Below are positions 6,788 through 15,273 of a DNA stretch of 63,738 nucleotides, in pieces. A program made the translations under genes and the position numbers. The number at the start of each line of letters is the position of its first letter. The stretch's first letter is position 1. The notes below the pieces were generated by a model that was not told where the DNA came from, searched no databases, and saw only the letters and a program-made list of their open reading frames with translations. This DNA comes from Burkholderia sp. LMG 13014 (lineage in GTDB: Bacteria > Pseudomonadota > Gammaproteobacteria > Burkholderiales > Burkholderiaceae): assembly GCF_905232215.1 (NCBI RefSeq), contig NZ_CAJNKE010000003.1:1-63738 (forward strand), written 5' to 3'.

Positions 6788-9411
6788 CTTGTACCGCTGC
6801 GGCCAGCGGCATGGTGGAAGTGCGCGGCGCGCGCGAGAACAACCTCAAAGAGGTGGACGTTTCCATCCCGCGTAACGCGCTGGTGGTGTTCTCCGGCGTT
6901 TCCGGCTCCGGCAAGTCCTCGCTGGCCTTCGGCACCATCTACGCCGAGGCGCAGCGGCGCTACTTCGAGTCGGTGGCCCCCTATGCGCGGCGCCTGATCG
7001 ACCAGGCCGGCGTGCCGGACGTCGATGCGATCGACGGCCTGCCGCCGGCGGTGGCGTTGCAACAGCAGCGGGGCTCCAGCAACGCGCGTTCCTCCGTGGG
7101 CAGTGTGACCACCCTGTCCAGCCTGGTGCGGATGATGTATTCGCGCGCCGGCGCCTACCCAGCCAACCAGCCGATGCTGTACGCCGAGGATTTTTCGCCC
7201 AACACGCCGCAGGGAGCGTGCCCGACCTGCCACGGCCTGGGCCATGTGTACGAGGTGACCGAGGCCATCATGGTGCCCGATCCCTCCCTGAGCATCCGCG
7301 AGCGGGCGATCGCCTCCTGGCCCCCCGCCTGGCAAGGCCAGAACCTGCGCGACATCCTGGTCAGCATGGGCTACGACGTTGACCGACCGTGGAAGGACCT
7401 GCCGAAGAAGGACCGCGACTGGATTCTGTTCACCGAGGAAACACCGACAGTGCCGGTGTACGCCGGCTTCACGCCCGCCGAGACCCGCACGGCGCTCAAG
7501 CGCAAGATGGAGCCGAGCTACATGGGCACCTTCACCGGCGCCCGGCGGTATGTGCTGCACACCTTTGCCAATACCCAAAGCGCACTGATGAGAAAGCGCG
7601 TGTCCCGGTTCATGGAGGGCAAGCCGTGCCCCACCTGCCACGGCAAGCGGCTCAAGCCCGAGGCGCTGTCGGTCACCTTCGCCGGCGTGGACATCGGCGC
7701 GTTCATGCAGATGCCGCTGGACCAGTTGGCGGCCTTGCTCGAACCCATTGCCCAGGGCGATTTCCGCGCCCATGCAGCGGGGGCGGCTACGGACAAGGAA
7801 GCGACCCGACGCGACCGTGCCGAACGCGCGGCCTCCGGCCGTGCCGTCCATGCGGTATCGCCCGACGTGCGCCGCACCTCCGCGCTGTCGGAAGAAAAGC
7901 GCCTCGCCGCGCAGCGCCTGGCCGGCGGTGTGATGGCGCGCCTGCGTCAACTGCGTGGGCTGGGCCTGGGTTACCTGACGCTGGACCGGGCCACGCCGAC
8001 GCTTTCGGCCGGCGAGTTGCAGCGCCTGCGGCTGGCCACGCAATTGAGTTCCCTGCTGTTCGGTGTTGTGTACGTGCTCGACGAGCCCTCGGCGGGGTTG
8101 CACCCCTCCGACAGCCAGGCGCTGTACGACGCGCTCGACCGGCTGCGTGACGCGGGCAACTCGGTGTTCGTGGTCGAGCACGACCTGGACCTGATGCGCC
8201 GCGCGCAATGGCTGGTGGATGTGGGGCCGGATGCCGGGGAGCGTGGCGGCCGCGTGCTCTACAGCGGCGAGCCGGACGGCCTGCGCAAGATTGCCGAATC
8301 GCGCACCGCCCGCTATCTGTTCGACGAAATCGCCGCGCCGGGAAGCCGGGCACGCGAAGCGACCGGCTGGCTGGAGCTGCAGGGCATCCATCGTCACAAC
8401 CTGCATGGCGTGGACGCACGCATTCCGCTGGGCGTGCTGACGGCCGTCACCGGCATCTCCGGCTCGGGCAAGTCCAGCCTCGTCGCGCAGGCGCTGCCGG
8501 AGCTGGTGCTACTGCACCTGGGCCACGAGCCCGAGGACGACGCGGCCGAAAGCGCCACCAGCGAAGGGCCGGCAGTGATCGAAGCGACTGGCGGTCATCT
8601 GGCGGGCGACGTGGACGCCATACAGCGCCTGGTGCAGGTGGACCAGAAGCCGATCGGGCGCACGCCCCGGTCCAACCTGGCCACCTACACCGGCCTGTTC
8701 GACCACGTGCGCAAGCTGTTCGCCGCCACGCCCGATGCGCGACGCCGCCGCTATGACGCCGGGCGCTTCTCGTTCAACGTGGCTAAGGGGCGTTGCGAGA
8801 CCTGCGAGGGCGAGGGCTTCGTCAGTGTGGAGTTGCTGTTCATGCCCAGCGTGTACGCCCCGTGTCCGACGTGCCATGGCGCACGCTACAACGAGGCCAC
8901 GCTGAAGGTGCAATGGAACGGGCGCAACATCGCCGAGGTGCTGCAGATGACCGTGGACGAAGCCAGCGAATTCTTTGCGGGTGAAGACGCCGTGGCCCGG
9001 CCCCTGCAATTGCTGCGCGATATCGGATTGGGCTATCTGCGCCTGGGGCAACCGGCCACGGAACTTTCCGGTGGCGAGGCGCAGCGCATCAAGCTGGCGA
9101 CCGAGCTTCAGCGCAGCCAGCGCGGCCGAAGCCTGTACGTGCTCGACGAGCCAACCACCGGGCTGCATGCGTCCGATGCCGACCGGCTGCTGGTGCAGTT
9201 GCAGCGCCTGGTCGATGCCGGCAACACCGTGGTGATGATCGAGCACGATATGCGCGCGGTGGCTCAGGCCGATTGGGTGATCGACGTGGGGCCTGGTGCA
9301 GGCGCTGCCGGCGGCAGCATCGTGGTGGCGGGCTCCCCTCAGCAGGTGGCCCGAACGTCTGGCAGCCGAACCGCTCCGTTCCTTGCGCAGGAGTTGGCGC
9401 GGGCCGAGTAG
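6760..9411 (+). CDS. UvrA2-type ABC ATPase (excinuclease-subunit-A-like, no UvrB-binding domain)
   Basis: 883 residues. Two ABC modules are present: Walker A SGVSGSGKSSLAFG and GISGSGKSSLVAQ; signatures LSAGELQRLRLA and LSGGEAQRIKLA; Walker B VYVLDEPSAGLHPSD and LYVLDEPTTGLHASD. CxxC zinc modules include CPTCHGLG and CETCEGEG. Directly after the SLVRMMYSRAG helix the chain goes to the first zinc module, so the roughly 120-residue UvrB-binding region of true UvrA is missing. That marks the UvrA2 subfamily, linked to DNA-damage and drug tolerance rather than core excision repair. The start at 6760 is chosen because it uses the repeated leader; an upstream in-frame extension would overlap nhaA. 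Last gene of the + strand cargo series. Confidence 0.88.
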   Translation: MPNNSFGESSCTAAASGMVEVRGARENNLKEVDVSIPRNALVVFSGVSGSGKSSLAFGTIYAEAQRRYFESVAPYARRLIDQAGVPDVDAIDGLPPAVALQQQRGSSNARSSVGSVTTLSSLVRMMYSRAGAYPANQPMLYAEDFSPNTPQGACPTCHGLGHVYEVTEAIMVPDPSLSIRERAIASWPPAWQGQNLRDILVSMGYDVDRPWKDLPKKDRDWILFTEETPTVPVYAGFTPAETRTALKRKMEPSYMGTFTGARRYVLHTFANTQSALMRKRVSRFMEGKPCPTCHGKRLKPEALSVTFAGVDIGAFMQMPLDQLAALLEPIAQGDFRAHAAGAATDKEATRRDRAERAASGRAVHAVSPDVRRTSALSEEKRLAAQRLAGGVMARLRQLRGLGLGYLTLDRATPTLSAGELQRLRLATQLSSLLFGVVYVLDEPSAGLHPSDSQALYDALDRLRDAGNSVFVVEHDLDLMRRAQWLVDVGPDAGERGGRVLYSGEPDGLRKIAESRTARYLFDEIAAPGSRAREATGWLELQGIHRHNLHGVDARIPLGVLTAVTGISGSGKSSLVAQALPELVLLHLGHEPEDDAAESATSEGPAVIEATGGHLAGDVDAIQRLVQVDQKPIGRTPRSNLATYTGLFDHVRKLFAATPDARRRRYDAGRFSFNVAKGRCETCEGEGFVSVELLFMPSVYAPCPTCHGARYNEATLKVQWNGRNIAEVLQMTVDEASEFFAGEDAVARPLQLLRDIGLGYLRLGQPATELSGGEAQRIKLATELQRSQRGRSLYVLDEPTTGLHASDADRLLVQLQRLVDAGNTVVMIEHDMRAVAQADWVIDVGPGAGAAGGSIVVAGSPQQVARTSGSRTAPFLAQELARAE

Positions 9412-9443
9412 CTCAGTTCGCCAAATGTTGCCAGCTTTCGCGG

Positions 9444-9482
9444 GGTATTGATCGTCGCCAAACGACGGTGGCGATCAATGCC
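9444..9482. terminator. Inverted repeat between convergent genes, possible bidirectional terminator
   Basis: Arms GGTATTGATCGTCGCCA and TGGCGATCAATGCC pair, with one small bulge, around a 9-nt loop. It lies 32 nt after the UvrA-like stop and 9 nt before the relaxase stop, where two converging transcripts end. There is no clear T-run on either side, so factor-independent termination is uncertain. Confidence 0.45.
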
Positions 9483-9491
9483 CGAATCGCG

Positions 9492-11330
9492 TCATCCTTC
9501 CTGAGTCAGAGCAAGATAGGGATTGTTGGGCGGTATTTCGGGGAATGCCAAGGACCCATCTTCAAGGAGGTAGCCATGCAGTCGGCGGGACTTCCTCGGG
9601 CCCGTGACTTCACAGGTCCAAATGTTCAGGCCATTGGGGTGCTTGCGATGTAGCTGCAGCTTCTCGAAGCGCTTCTGCACCCACTGCCAATCCTGTTGAT
9701 TCTCCTGCTTGGCGAGCGCGGCCACTTCGGGATGCTCCTGCGCATAGCGTTGGAACACACCCGGGCTGACCAGGTAGGCCGTGTCATTCACCGTATGCAC
9801 GAGCGCCTTCGCGTCGTTGATGATGAGCCGTCGTGAGGTGATTCCCTGCTTCAGCCAAACCATGAACTGTTCCGTGGATGGCTTCGTTGCCGATGACCCA
9901 GGCGTAGGCGCGGGTACAGGTGATGGAATGGACGTCGCGGCTGTTGCTGGCGCGGGAGGGTGGAGGAACTCTTCGGCATCCTGTCCAACGCCGGCCGACT
10001 CACCTAAGCCCACCATCGCGAGCAAGTCCTCCATGACGTCGGGCACGGGCTGGGCCGCGGGCGGTGAAACGATGGTGGTGCTGTCGTCCTCCCAAATTGG
10101 AGGCTCTTGACCTCCCTGCGCTGGGTTCACCGAGACGGTTGGCACGGGAGCCGACATGCTGGCGTCGTTTTCTGCGGGCGTCGCGTCGATCTCTACCGTG
10201 CCTGCGAAAGGTGCTGGTCGCTCGCCAGACTCCCAGATCAGCGCGGGAGCGAGACGCAACAGGGTGAACGAATGGGACCAGCCGGTCGTGCTGGTGACGG
10301 TCGCGCGCCAGACCGCTTTGCCGTCCGAGGTGGGCTGGAGCATGCCGTGGTCCTGCAGCACGTTGAACACGGCGGTGTTGTTCGCAGGAATGCCATCGAT
10401 CCCCTGAGACAGGAGGTGTGCGCGCAGTTTGTCCGAGACCGTCTTGCTCACCAGCCACAAACCATCCTCGGTGAGCCAGCCATCGGAGGCTTCCGGCTGG
10501 TTCAGCTTCAACTGTTCCTTGAGCAGGTAGCGCAACCCGTCCAGCAGCTTGCGTTGCAGTGCGTGCTTAGGCGCGGCCATGGCGCGCGCCGGATCGCCGC
10601 CCAGCTCCTGGGCCACCGACGCCCGGTCTGCTTGCACGACGAGTTCCCCCAGTACACCGGCATGTTCGTACTGACCGGCCAGCACATAGAGCAGCGGTGC
10701 CCAGAGAGCCGGATAGTCGCTGAGCCAGTCCAGGACGTGGCGGTCGAGCAGTTGGCGATAGAGCAAGCCTGTTGCGGCGCTGTGCAGGCGGTATTCGCGG
10801 TCGTCACGGTAGCGAAATCGGTACGCCTGGTGCAGCGGGCCATGCCACGGATGCCAAGTACTGCCGTCGGCCAGTTCGACGTGTAGATCGACGGCGATCT
10901 TGCCAATATCGTGGAGCAGCGCAGCATAGGCGACGGCGGCGGTCCAGGCTTCGGACTGCGCCGCCTGGTCTTCGGGACTGGCACCGATGGGCAGCAGATG
11001 GGACTGCCGCAGTTTCAGGCTGTAGGCCACGATCTCCAGGCCGTGGTCGAGCATGCCGCCCGGATAGGCATGGTGATGCGCTTCGGAGGCCGGAAAGGCT
11101 TGGACCAGTTCGGCGTAGCGTTCCAGGGGCGTGCGGTACAGGGTGACGAATTGCCGGTGTGAGAGCGACGTGCGCTGCCAGATGTGCTCCAGCAGCTTCT
11201 GCCGGCGTGGGGTGGCCAGCAGCGATGCGGCCGACTCAGGACGCAGCAGCCCTTTCGGGAGGTCGGTGACGGGTGATGGCGTCGGTGCGGCAGCGACCGG
11301 GGGCCGTTTTCGCTGGAACAGGGAGAGCAT
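9492..11330 (-). CDS. traI: MobH-family relaxase (TraI-like, HD-type)
   Basis: 612 residues from the ATG at 11330 (MLSLFQRKRPP). The N-terminal half is the MobH relaxase domain with its HD-hydrolase-like metal motifs: HHAYPGGMLDHGLEIV, then LLHDIGK, and further histidines in WHPWHGPLHQAY and GQYEHAG. The C-terminal part holds a proline-rich linker and a winged-helix-like TraI_2_C domain (FMVWLKQGITSRRLIINDAKALVHTV and the following residues). It nicks the element at oriT and leads the strand into the mating channel. It is transcribed away from the 311-nt gap that holds candidate oriT repeats. The longer frame to 11402 is less likely because its extra residues have no family character. Confidence 0.9.
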   Translation of the reverse strand: MLSLFQRKRPPVAAAPTPSPVTDLPKGLLRPESAASLLATPRRQKLLEHIWQRTSLSHRQFVTLYRTPLERYAELVQAFPASEAHHHAYPGGMLDHGLEIVAYSLKLRQSHLLPIGASPEDQAAQSEAWTAAVAYAALLHDIGKIAVDLHVELADGSTWHPWHGPLHQAYRFRYRDDREYRLHSAATGLLYRQLLDRHVLDWLSDYPALWAPLLYVLAGQYEHAGVLGELVVQADRASVAQELGGDPARAMAAPKHALQRKLLDGLRYLLKEQLKLNQPEASDGWLTEDGLWLVSKTVSDKLRAHLLSQGIDGIPANNTAVFNVLQDHGMLQPTSDGKAVWRATVTSTTGWSHSFTLLRLAPALIWESGERPAPFAGTVEIDATPAENDASMSAPVPTVSVNPAQGGQEPPIWEDDSTTIVSPPAAQPVPDVMEDLLAMVGLGESAGVGQDAEEFLHPPAPATAATSIPSPVPAPTPGSSATKPSTEQFMVWLKQGITSRRLIINDAKALVHTVNDTAYLVSPGVFQRYAQEHPEVAALAKQENQQDWQWVQKRFEKLQLHRKHPNGLNIWTCEVTGPRKSRRLHGYLLEDGSLAFPEIPPNNPYLALTQEG

Positions 11331-11641
11331 GTGAGGTGTCCTAATGACGGGCCGACCGGGAGGCCTTTTGGCCTTTTCGAGGTAGGGCCTTTCCCCTTGC
11401 ACCCCATTCCCTTGCCATTTCGACCCTTTGGCCTTTAACCGTTTCGGTATAGCGGGGCCTGGATCGCGGCTCCACCGTCAATGTGGAACCCGCTCGAATG
11501 CATTGGACGGCGACCAGGCGCTGGCCTCGGTCTATGCTGCGAAGGCGCTGCTTCCGCCGGGTAGGTTGCTTTCTAGGCGTCAAAGTTGACAAACGCGACA
11601 AAGGCGACTAGAGTGAAACCTGTCTCAAACCTACTTGGGAG
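11331..11641. other. Relaxase upstream region with GGCCTTT repeats, candidate oriT
   Basis: This 311-nt gene-free stretch lies between the divergent relaxase and antitoxin genes. Four GGCCTTT repeats occur on the + strand at 11362, 11370, 11386 and 11430, inside a pyrimidine-rich segment with T- and C-runs. Direct repeats beside the relaxase gene are a usual oriT arrangement. No nick site can be named from sequence alone. The right part carries the promoter at 11586-11614. Confidence 0.45.
11586..11614 (+). promoter_or_regulatory. Sigma-70 promoter for the toxin-antitoxin pair
   Basis: TTGACA at 11586-11591 and TAGAGT at 11609-11614 are separated by 17 nt. Transcription would begin near 11621, about 27 nt before the chosen start codon. 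This is one of the best sigma-70-like promoters in the window. Confidence 0.7.
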
Positions 11642-11647
11642 ATGACC

Positions 11648-12274
11648 ATGCCCACTGCCATTGAATTCATTGCCGACCGTCTGCCGCGCGTCACGGTGGA
11701 AGATGTACGCCGCTTCGCGGATACCGTCGAAATCCGGGATGCCACGGCTTTCGCGGCCGAGTTGCAGGCGTTCGTCCACGAGCGCGTGGAAGCGGTAACA
11801 CTGCCCGCCAACTTGCAGGGGGAGACCGTTGGGCAGGCCCTTGCACGCAAGGCGGCCGCGCTGCGCGCCGACACGCGCTGGGCACCGAATGAAACCGACG
11901 TCCAGCGAGGCCGTGCGGTGCTACTGGAAACCTTCAACCAGCCGCACAACCTGCCGCCCGCGGAGTTCGCCAAGCTGGCGGACAAGTCGCGCCAGCAGAT
12001 CTACAAGGACATCCTCGCGCGTCGGCTGCTGGCGCTGAACGTGGGGCCGCGCGGTCAGAAGCTGCCCGACTGGCAGCTCGACCCGGTAAAGCAGCAGTTG
12101 ACCCAAACCGTGCTTCAGGAGGTCGAGGGTATCGATCACTGGACGATCTACCGCGCACTGTCCGAACCGCTCGAAGGCTTGGGCGGTCGCTCGCCGGTGG
12201 ATGCGGTGACGCATGGCACGATCGACGCCGTGGCCGAGGCCGTGTTTAACGTGCTGGGCGTTCAGGTGCATTGA
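11648..12274 (+). CDS. Putative antitoxin partner of the RES-domain toxin
   Basis: 208 residues from the ATG at 11648, preferred over the ATG at 11642 because TGGGAG ends directly against the earlier one and is 6 nt from the later one. The middle contains a likely helix-turn-helix (PPAEFAKLADKSRQQIYKDILARRLLAL). The C-terminal part (WTIYRALSEPLEGLGGRSPVDAVTHGTIDAVAEAVFNVLGV) resembles the Xre/MbcA/ParS-type antitoxin domain found next to RES toxins. It ends 12 nt before the RES gene and is co-transcribed with it. Expected role: bind and silence the toxin and repress the shared promoter. The call rests on domain pattern and gene pairing. Confidence 0.72.
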   Translation: MPTAIEFIADRLPRVTVEDVRRFADTVEIRDATAFAAELQAFVHERVEAVTLPANLQGETVGQALARKAAALRADTRWAPNETDVQRGRAVLLETFNQPHNLPPAEFAKLADKSRQQIYKDILARRLLALNVGPRGQKLPDWQLDPVKQQLTQTVLQEVEGIDHWTIYRALSEPLEGLGGRSPVDAVTHGTIDAVAEAVFNVLGVQVH

Positions 12275-12286
12275 AGCGAGACTGCC

Positions 12287-12919
12287 ATGAACCACGAGCT
12301 GCCTTCTTTTCTGATCGATGCCGGTGAACTGCTCCAGCATGTGAGCCGCGTCGTCTATCGGGGCAGCCCGCTGTACTATGGTCGCAGCAGCACCAATCGC
12401 TACGACGACCCGGCCCGAGCCTACGGCGTGCTCTACCTGGGGCGCGACCTGCCCACGGCGTTGATGGAGTCGGTGTTTCACAAGCATCAGTGGCTTGATG
12501 ACGCGAAGCGCTCGATCGCATTGAAAGAAGTCCAGGGCAGGATGGTGCGCGCTGTAGGGGTGGTGGCCGACGTGCTTCTGGCCGATCTCACGGCACCGAG
12601 CGTCATGGCGGGCTACTTTGGCCTGAACCTGGAGCAGTTGGCCAGCCGCGACTACACGCACACGCAGCAGGTGTCCGCTCAGGTGCATGCGATGGTCGGC
12701 GACGACGGCCAACCTCTGTTCGACGGAGTGCTCTATCCGTCGCGCAACAACTATCCCGCCAAGAGCATCGCCCTGTTCGAGCGTGCGGGAGCGAAGGTCA
12801 GCGTCATCGAGGACATCGATCTGGTTGACCATGTGGATTGGCCGCGTTTCGTTGCCACCTACCGCATCGGCGTGGAACCCGACCCGGGCCCGGTGGAACC
12901 GGATGACGAAGCGTCCTGA
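12287..12919 (+). CDS. RES-domain toxin, probable NAD+-consuming enzyme
   Basis: 210 residues. RES domains carry conserved Arg, Glu and Ser residues. Here they are likely Arg25 (VYRGSP), Glu61 (ALMESVFH) and Ser152 (LYPSRNNY), all in the expected order and spacing. Characterised family members (MbcT, Res) degrade NAD+ and are ADP-ribosyltransferase-like. Together with the upstream gene it forms a type II toxin-antitoxin unit of opposite orientation to the transfer genes around it. This fits stabilisation of the ICE in the population when it is excised. An acidic tail (EPDDEAS) ends the protein. Confidence 0.82.
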   Translation: MNHELPSFLIDAGELLQHVSRVVYRGSPLYYGRSSTNRYDDPARAYGVLYLGRDLPTALMESVFHKHQWLDDAKRSIALKEVQGRMVRAVGVVADVLLADLTAPSVMAGYFGLNLEQLASRDYTHTQQVSAQVHAMVGDDGQPLFDGVLYPSRNNYPAKSIALFERAGAKVSVIEDIDLVDHVDWPRFVATYRIGVEPDPGPVEPDDEAS

Positions 12920-13003
12920 AGCAGCGAGAAAACACATTGAAGCCTGAAACGGAATGAAGTGGAGCACCCTGGAATAGACATCCCTCAGTAGCAGGAGACG
13001 ACC

Positions 13004-13369
13004 ATGAACACCACAACTCGTACCAGCACCGCAGAACGTATCGGCCGCGCATTTGGCCGTGTATGGCGTGCCTATGCGCGTGGCGAACGGCGGGTATCGA
13101 ATTGGTTGATGGTCAAAGGGGTGCCTTCGGTTGGTGCCACAGTGCTGCTGTGGGCGGTCAAGCTGGCTGTGCTGGGCGCGCTGCTCTACGTCGCCTTCTG
13201 GTTCGCACTCGTGTTGTTGGGAGTCGTGGTGGCGGGATGGGCTGCTGCTGCCAATACCTCGGATGAAGACGAGTGGCCTTTCACCGACCTCACCGAACTG
13301 CGCAAGACGCCGGGCTACGATCCCAACCTGTACAACGATACGTCGCACGAGTTGTACACCGACGACTGA
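13004..13369 (+). CDS. DUF3742 family small membrane protein
   Basis: 121 residues. A basic N-terminus (AERIGRAFGRVWRAYARGERR) is followed by a long hydrophobic stretch around residues 50-85 that can span the membrane twice. The C-terminus is acidic and aromatic (DEDEWPFTDLTELRKTPGYDPNLYNDTSHELY). The pattern matches DUF3742, a family carried by ICEs of this class near traG. Its role is unknown. GGAGACGACC precedes the ATG. It is the third + strand gene between relaxase and TraG, separated from the toxin by 84 nt, and converges with the TraG-like gene. Confidence 0.75.
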   Translation: MNTTTRTSTAERIGRAFGRVWRAYARGERRVSNWLMVKGVPSVGATVLLWAVKLAVLGALLYVAFWFALVLLGVVVAGWAAAANTSDEDEWPFTDLTELRKTPGYDPNLYNDTSHELYTDD

Positions 13370-13380
13370 CCGGCGCCGCG

Positions 13381-14901
13381 CTACTTCAGCTTACCTCCGG
13401 TAAGGGCCCCAGCGCCCTTACCGCCTGCTTGGCCGGCACTCTTGCTGCCATCCGAAAGCCCTTGGATGACGTGTCCAGCCCGAATCCCAACCCAAGTAAG
13501 GCTCGCAAGCCAAAAACCCGGCAAGACCAGGAACATCGTGCCCATGACGAACATCAGGAGCAGGTCGCCAAAGGCATTGTTCAACCCCACCAGCGGATCG
13601 AAGTTAGTGTGCGGCCGGTTCCAGCCGAAGCCCCACCCATAGAGCGCATCGAGGATGGTGCTGTCGATCCAGCGAGCGAGTTGGAACCAGAAATCGGTGA
13701 AGAACAGCGCGAACTGCACGACGCTGACGGTGACGACCGTCTTCAGGTCATAGGTGCCGACGACCAGCACGAGCGGGATGCAGATGACCAGCGCCATCTT
13801 GAGCAAGGCAAGCACCATGGGCAGCGCCTGGCGCACCACGTCCATGGCAGGGAATGCGGCAAGTGCCCCGACCGCCATTCCTACGTCCCCCGTGGCCCGC
13901 GTCACGATGTTCGGCAGGGTCTTGTCGATCTGGCCGCCGTAGTCGGTATAGACCGAACCCTGGTTGAGCTTCTGCTGTCGCGGTGACGCGATGGTACGGA
14001 CCACCGAATCGTCCACCTCGGTACGGCTGAGGAACCCGGCCCAGCCCGCCAAGCGATTCAACAGGCTGGGGTCCACCTGGCTCAGCAGCCGTGCTCGCAG
14101 GCCGTTGCTGCCATCGGCCCACCACTGCCTGCAAGTCGGGTAGCCGCCGCCACTGGCCACCTGCGCAAGCCCTGCGTCGCGAGTGTCGTCATAGGGCCAT
14201 GACTCGCGCGCCGTGCTGGAGCGGTAGCTGTCGTAGTAGCCGCCGGTGTCCGTGAAAAACCTCGAACCGATCCATGTCACGTCGTTCATTTGAGCTTCGT
14301 CCAGCTCCGGTCGCGCCATGAACAATTTAGCGCGTGCTGGCCCGTAGCAGTCGTGTGTGAAATCGGCCACTTCCTGAGCCAGCACCGGGTCGTTGATGCG
14401 GGTAGCGTCGATCTCCATGCGCATCTGTCGCAGGTCTGTTCCGCACGGGATCGCTGCCACCGAGGCACTGGTGACGGCGCGCGAGAGCGCGTGCATGAAT
14501 GCCCACCAGACCGGCACCTTGGCACTCTGGTTGTTGATGGTGCTGAAGGACTGGGACCAGCCGGTATCCGTGGGCTGCGGCACGCTGACCTGGCATTGAG
14601 CCGAGCGCGAGCTGTCGTACTGAATGGTGTTGAGGTCCACGTCGATGAAGGGGATGCCGGCGAACATCACGACCACGATGGCGACGAACACCCGGTTCTC
14701 AATGCGTGCGGCCGAGAGCACGCCCTTATTGCCTTCGTCTGCACCCTCCCCACGGGCCTTGAGCCATTCCTGCACGATGATCGCCACGAAGGGCAGTGCG
14801 AATACCCCGCTGGATACCAGTACCGCCCAGATGCCGTTGTTGACGATCCAGGAAACCAGGGTCAGGTAGTACTCCAGGTAGTCGGTCGCGAAAAGCGTCA
14901 T
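13381..14901 (-). CDS. traG: TraG N-terminal-domain conjugation membrane protein
   Basis: 506 residues, with membrane segments near residues 20-45 and 75-95 and at least four more in the C-terminal half (MVLALLKMALVICIPLVLVVGTY, VVQFALFFTDFWFQLA, LLLMFVMGTMFLVLPGFWLA). The central 250 residues are periplasmic, with several Cys. It matches TraG_N (PF07916) proteins of SXT/clc-type systems, which take part in pilus assembly and mating-pair stabilisation. F-plasmid TraG is about twice as long; ICE versions of this size are normal. It is the last gene of the - strand mating-pair operon that starts at 18064. Confidence 0.85.
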   Translation of the reverse strand: MTLFATDYLEYYLTLVSWIVNNGIWAVLVSSGVFALPFVAIIVQEWLKARGEGADEGNKGVLSAARIENRVFVAIVVVMFAGIPFIDVDLNTIQYDSSRSAQCQVSVPQPTDTGWSQSFSTINNQSAKVPVWWAFMHALSRAVTSASVAAIPCGTDLRQMRMEIDATRINDPVLAQEVADFTHDCYGPARAKLFMARPELDEAQMNDVTWIGSRFFTDTGGYYDSYRSSTARESWPYDDTRDAGLAQVASGGGYPTCRQWWADGSNGLRARLLSQVDPSLLNRLAGWAGFLSRTEVDDSVVRTIASPRQQKLNQGSVYTDYGGQIDKTLPNIVTRATGDVGMAVGALAAFPAMDVVRQALPMVLALLKMALVICIPLVLVVGTYDLKTVVTVSVVQFALFFTDFWFQLARWIDSTILDALYGWGFGWNRPHTNFDPLVGLNNAFGDLLLMFVMGTMFLVLPGFWLASLTWVGIRAGHVIQGLSDGSKSAGQAGGKGAGALTGGKLK

Positions 14902-14916
14902 GGCTCGGATCTCCCC

Positions 14917-15273
14917 TCAGCCCTGCATCAACAGGCTGGCTTCAAGCGCCACGATGGCAACGACGCCGGCGATCTCGCTGCGCACCAGGCGGCGCCGCGC
15001 TTGCGCGTCGTCCTCGCGCGCCAGCAGTCGGCGACGCATCCAGACCCAGCCGTAGGCCGTCGCGCCGTACAGGCACAGCCGCCAGACCAGGAAGTAGCCC
15101 GCTGCTGCCGCCAGCCAACGCTCCCAGCCTGCGACGCTTCCGACGAGGTAGATGCCAACGATGTTGGCGCACACGGCGACGGCCGCGAGTACCACCGTCC
15201 ACAGCAGCGCCTTTGCTGCGCGCCGGCTGAACAGCCAGCGCGGGCGCAGCCAGGCCGCACGCATCGGGCTCAT
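14917..15273 (-). CDS. Small ICE membrane protein
   Basis: 118 residues. Two or three hydrophobic segments (ALLWTVVLAAVAVCANIVGIY, WLAAAAGYFLVWRLCLYGA, IAGVVAIVALEASLLM) are separated by an Arg-rich loop (MRRRLLAREDDAQARRRLVR). Its ATG overlaps the stop of the upstream gene as ATGA, so it is translationally coupled. This position, between the PFL_4711-like gene and traG, regularly holds such a protein in this ICE class. No function is known. Confidence 0.7.
   Translation of the reverse strand: MSPMRAAWLRPRWLFSRRAAKALLWTVVLAAVAVCANIVGIYLVGSVAGWERWLAAAAGYFLVWRLCLYGATAYGWVWMRRRLLAREDDAQARRRLVRSEIAGVVAIVALEASLLMQG

Noticed and set aside
5352-8406. Long - strand frames (528 and 553 codons) opposite nhaA and the UvrA-like gene
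   Set aside because: His/Gln/Arg-rich antisense shadows of well-supported + strand genes.
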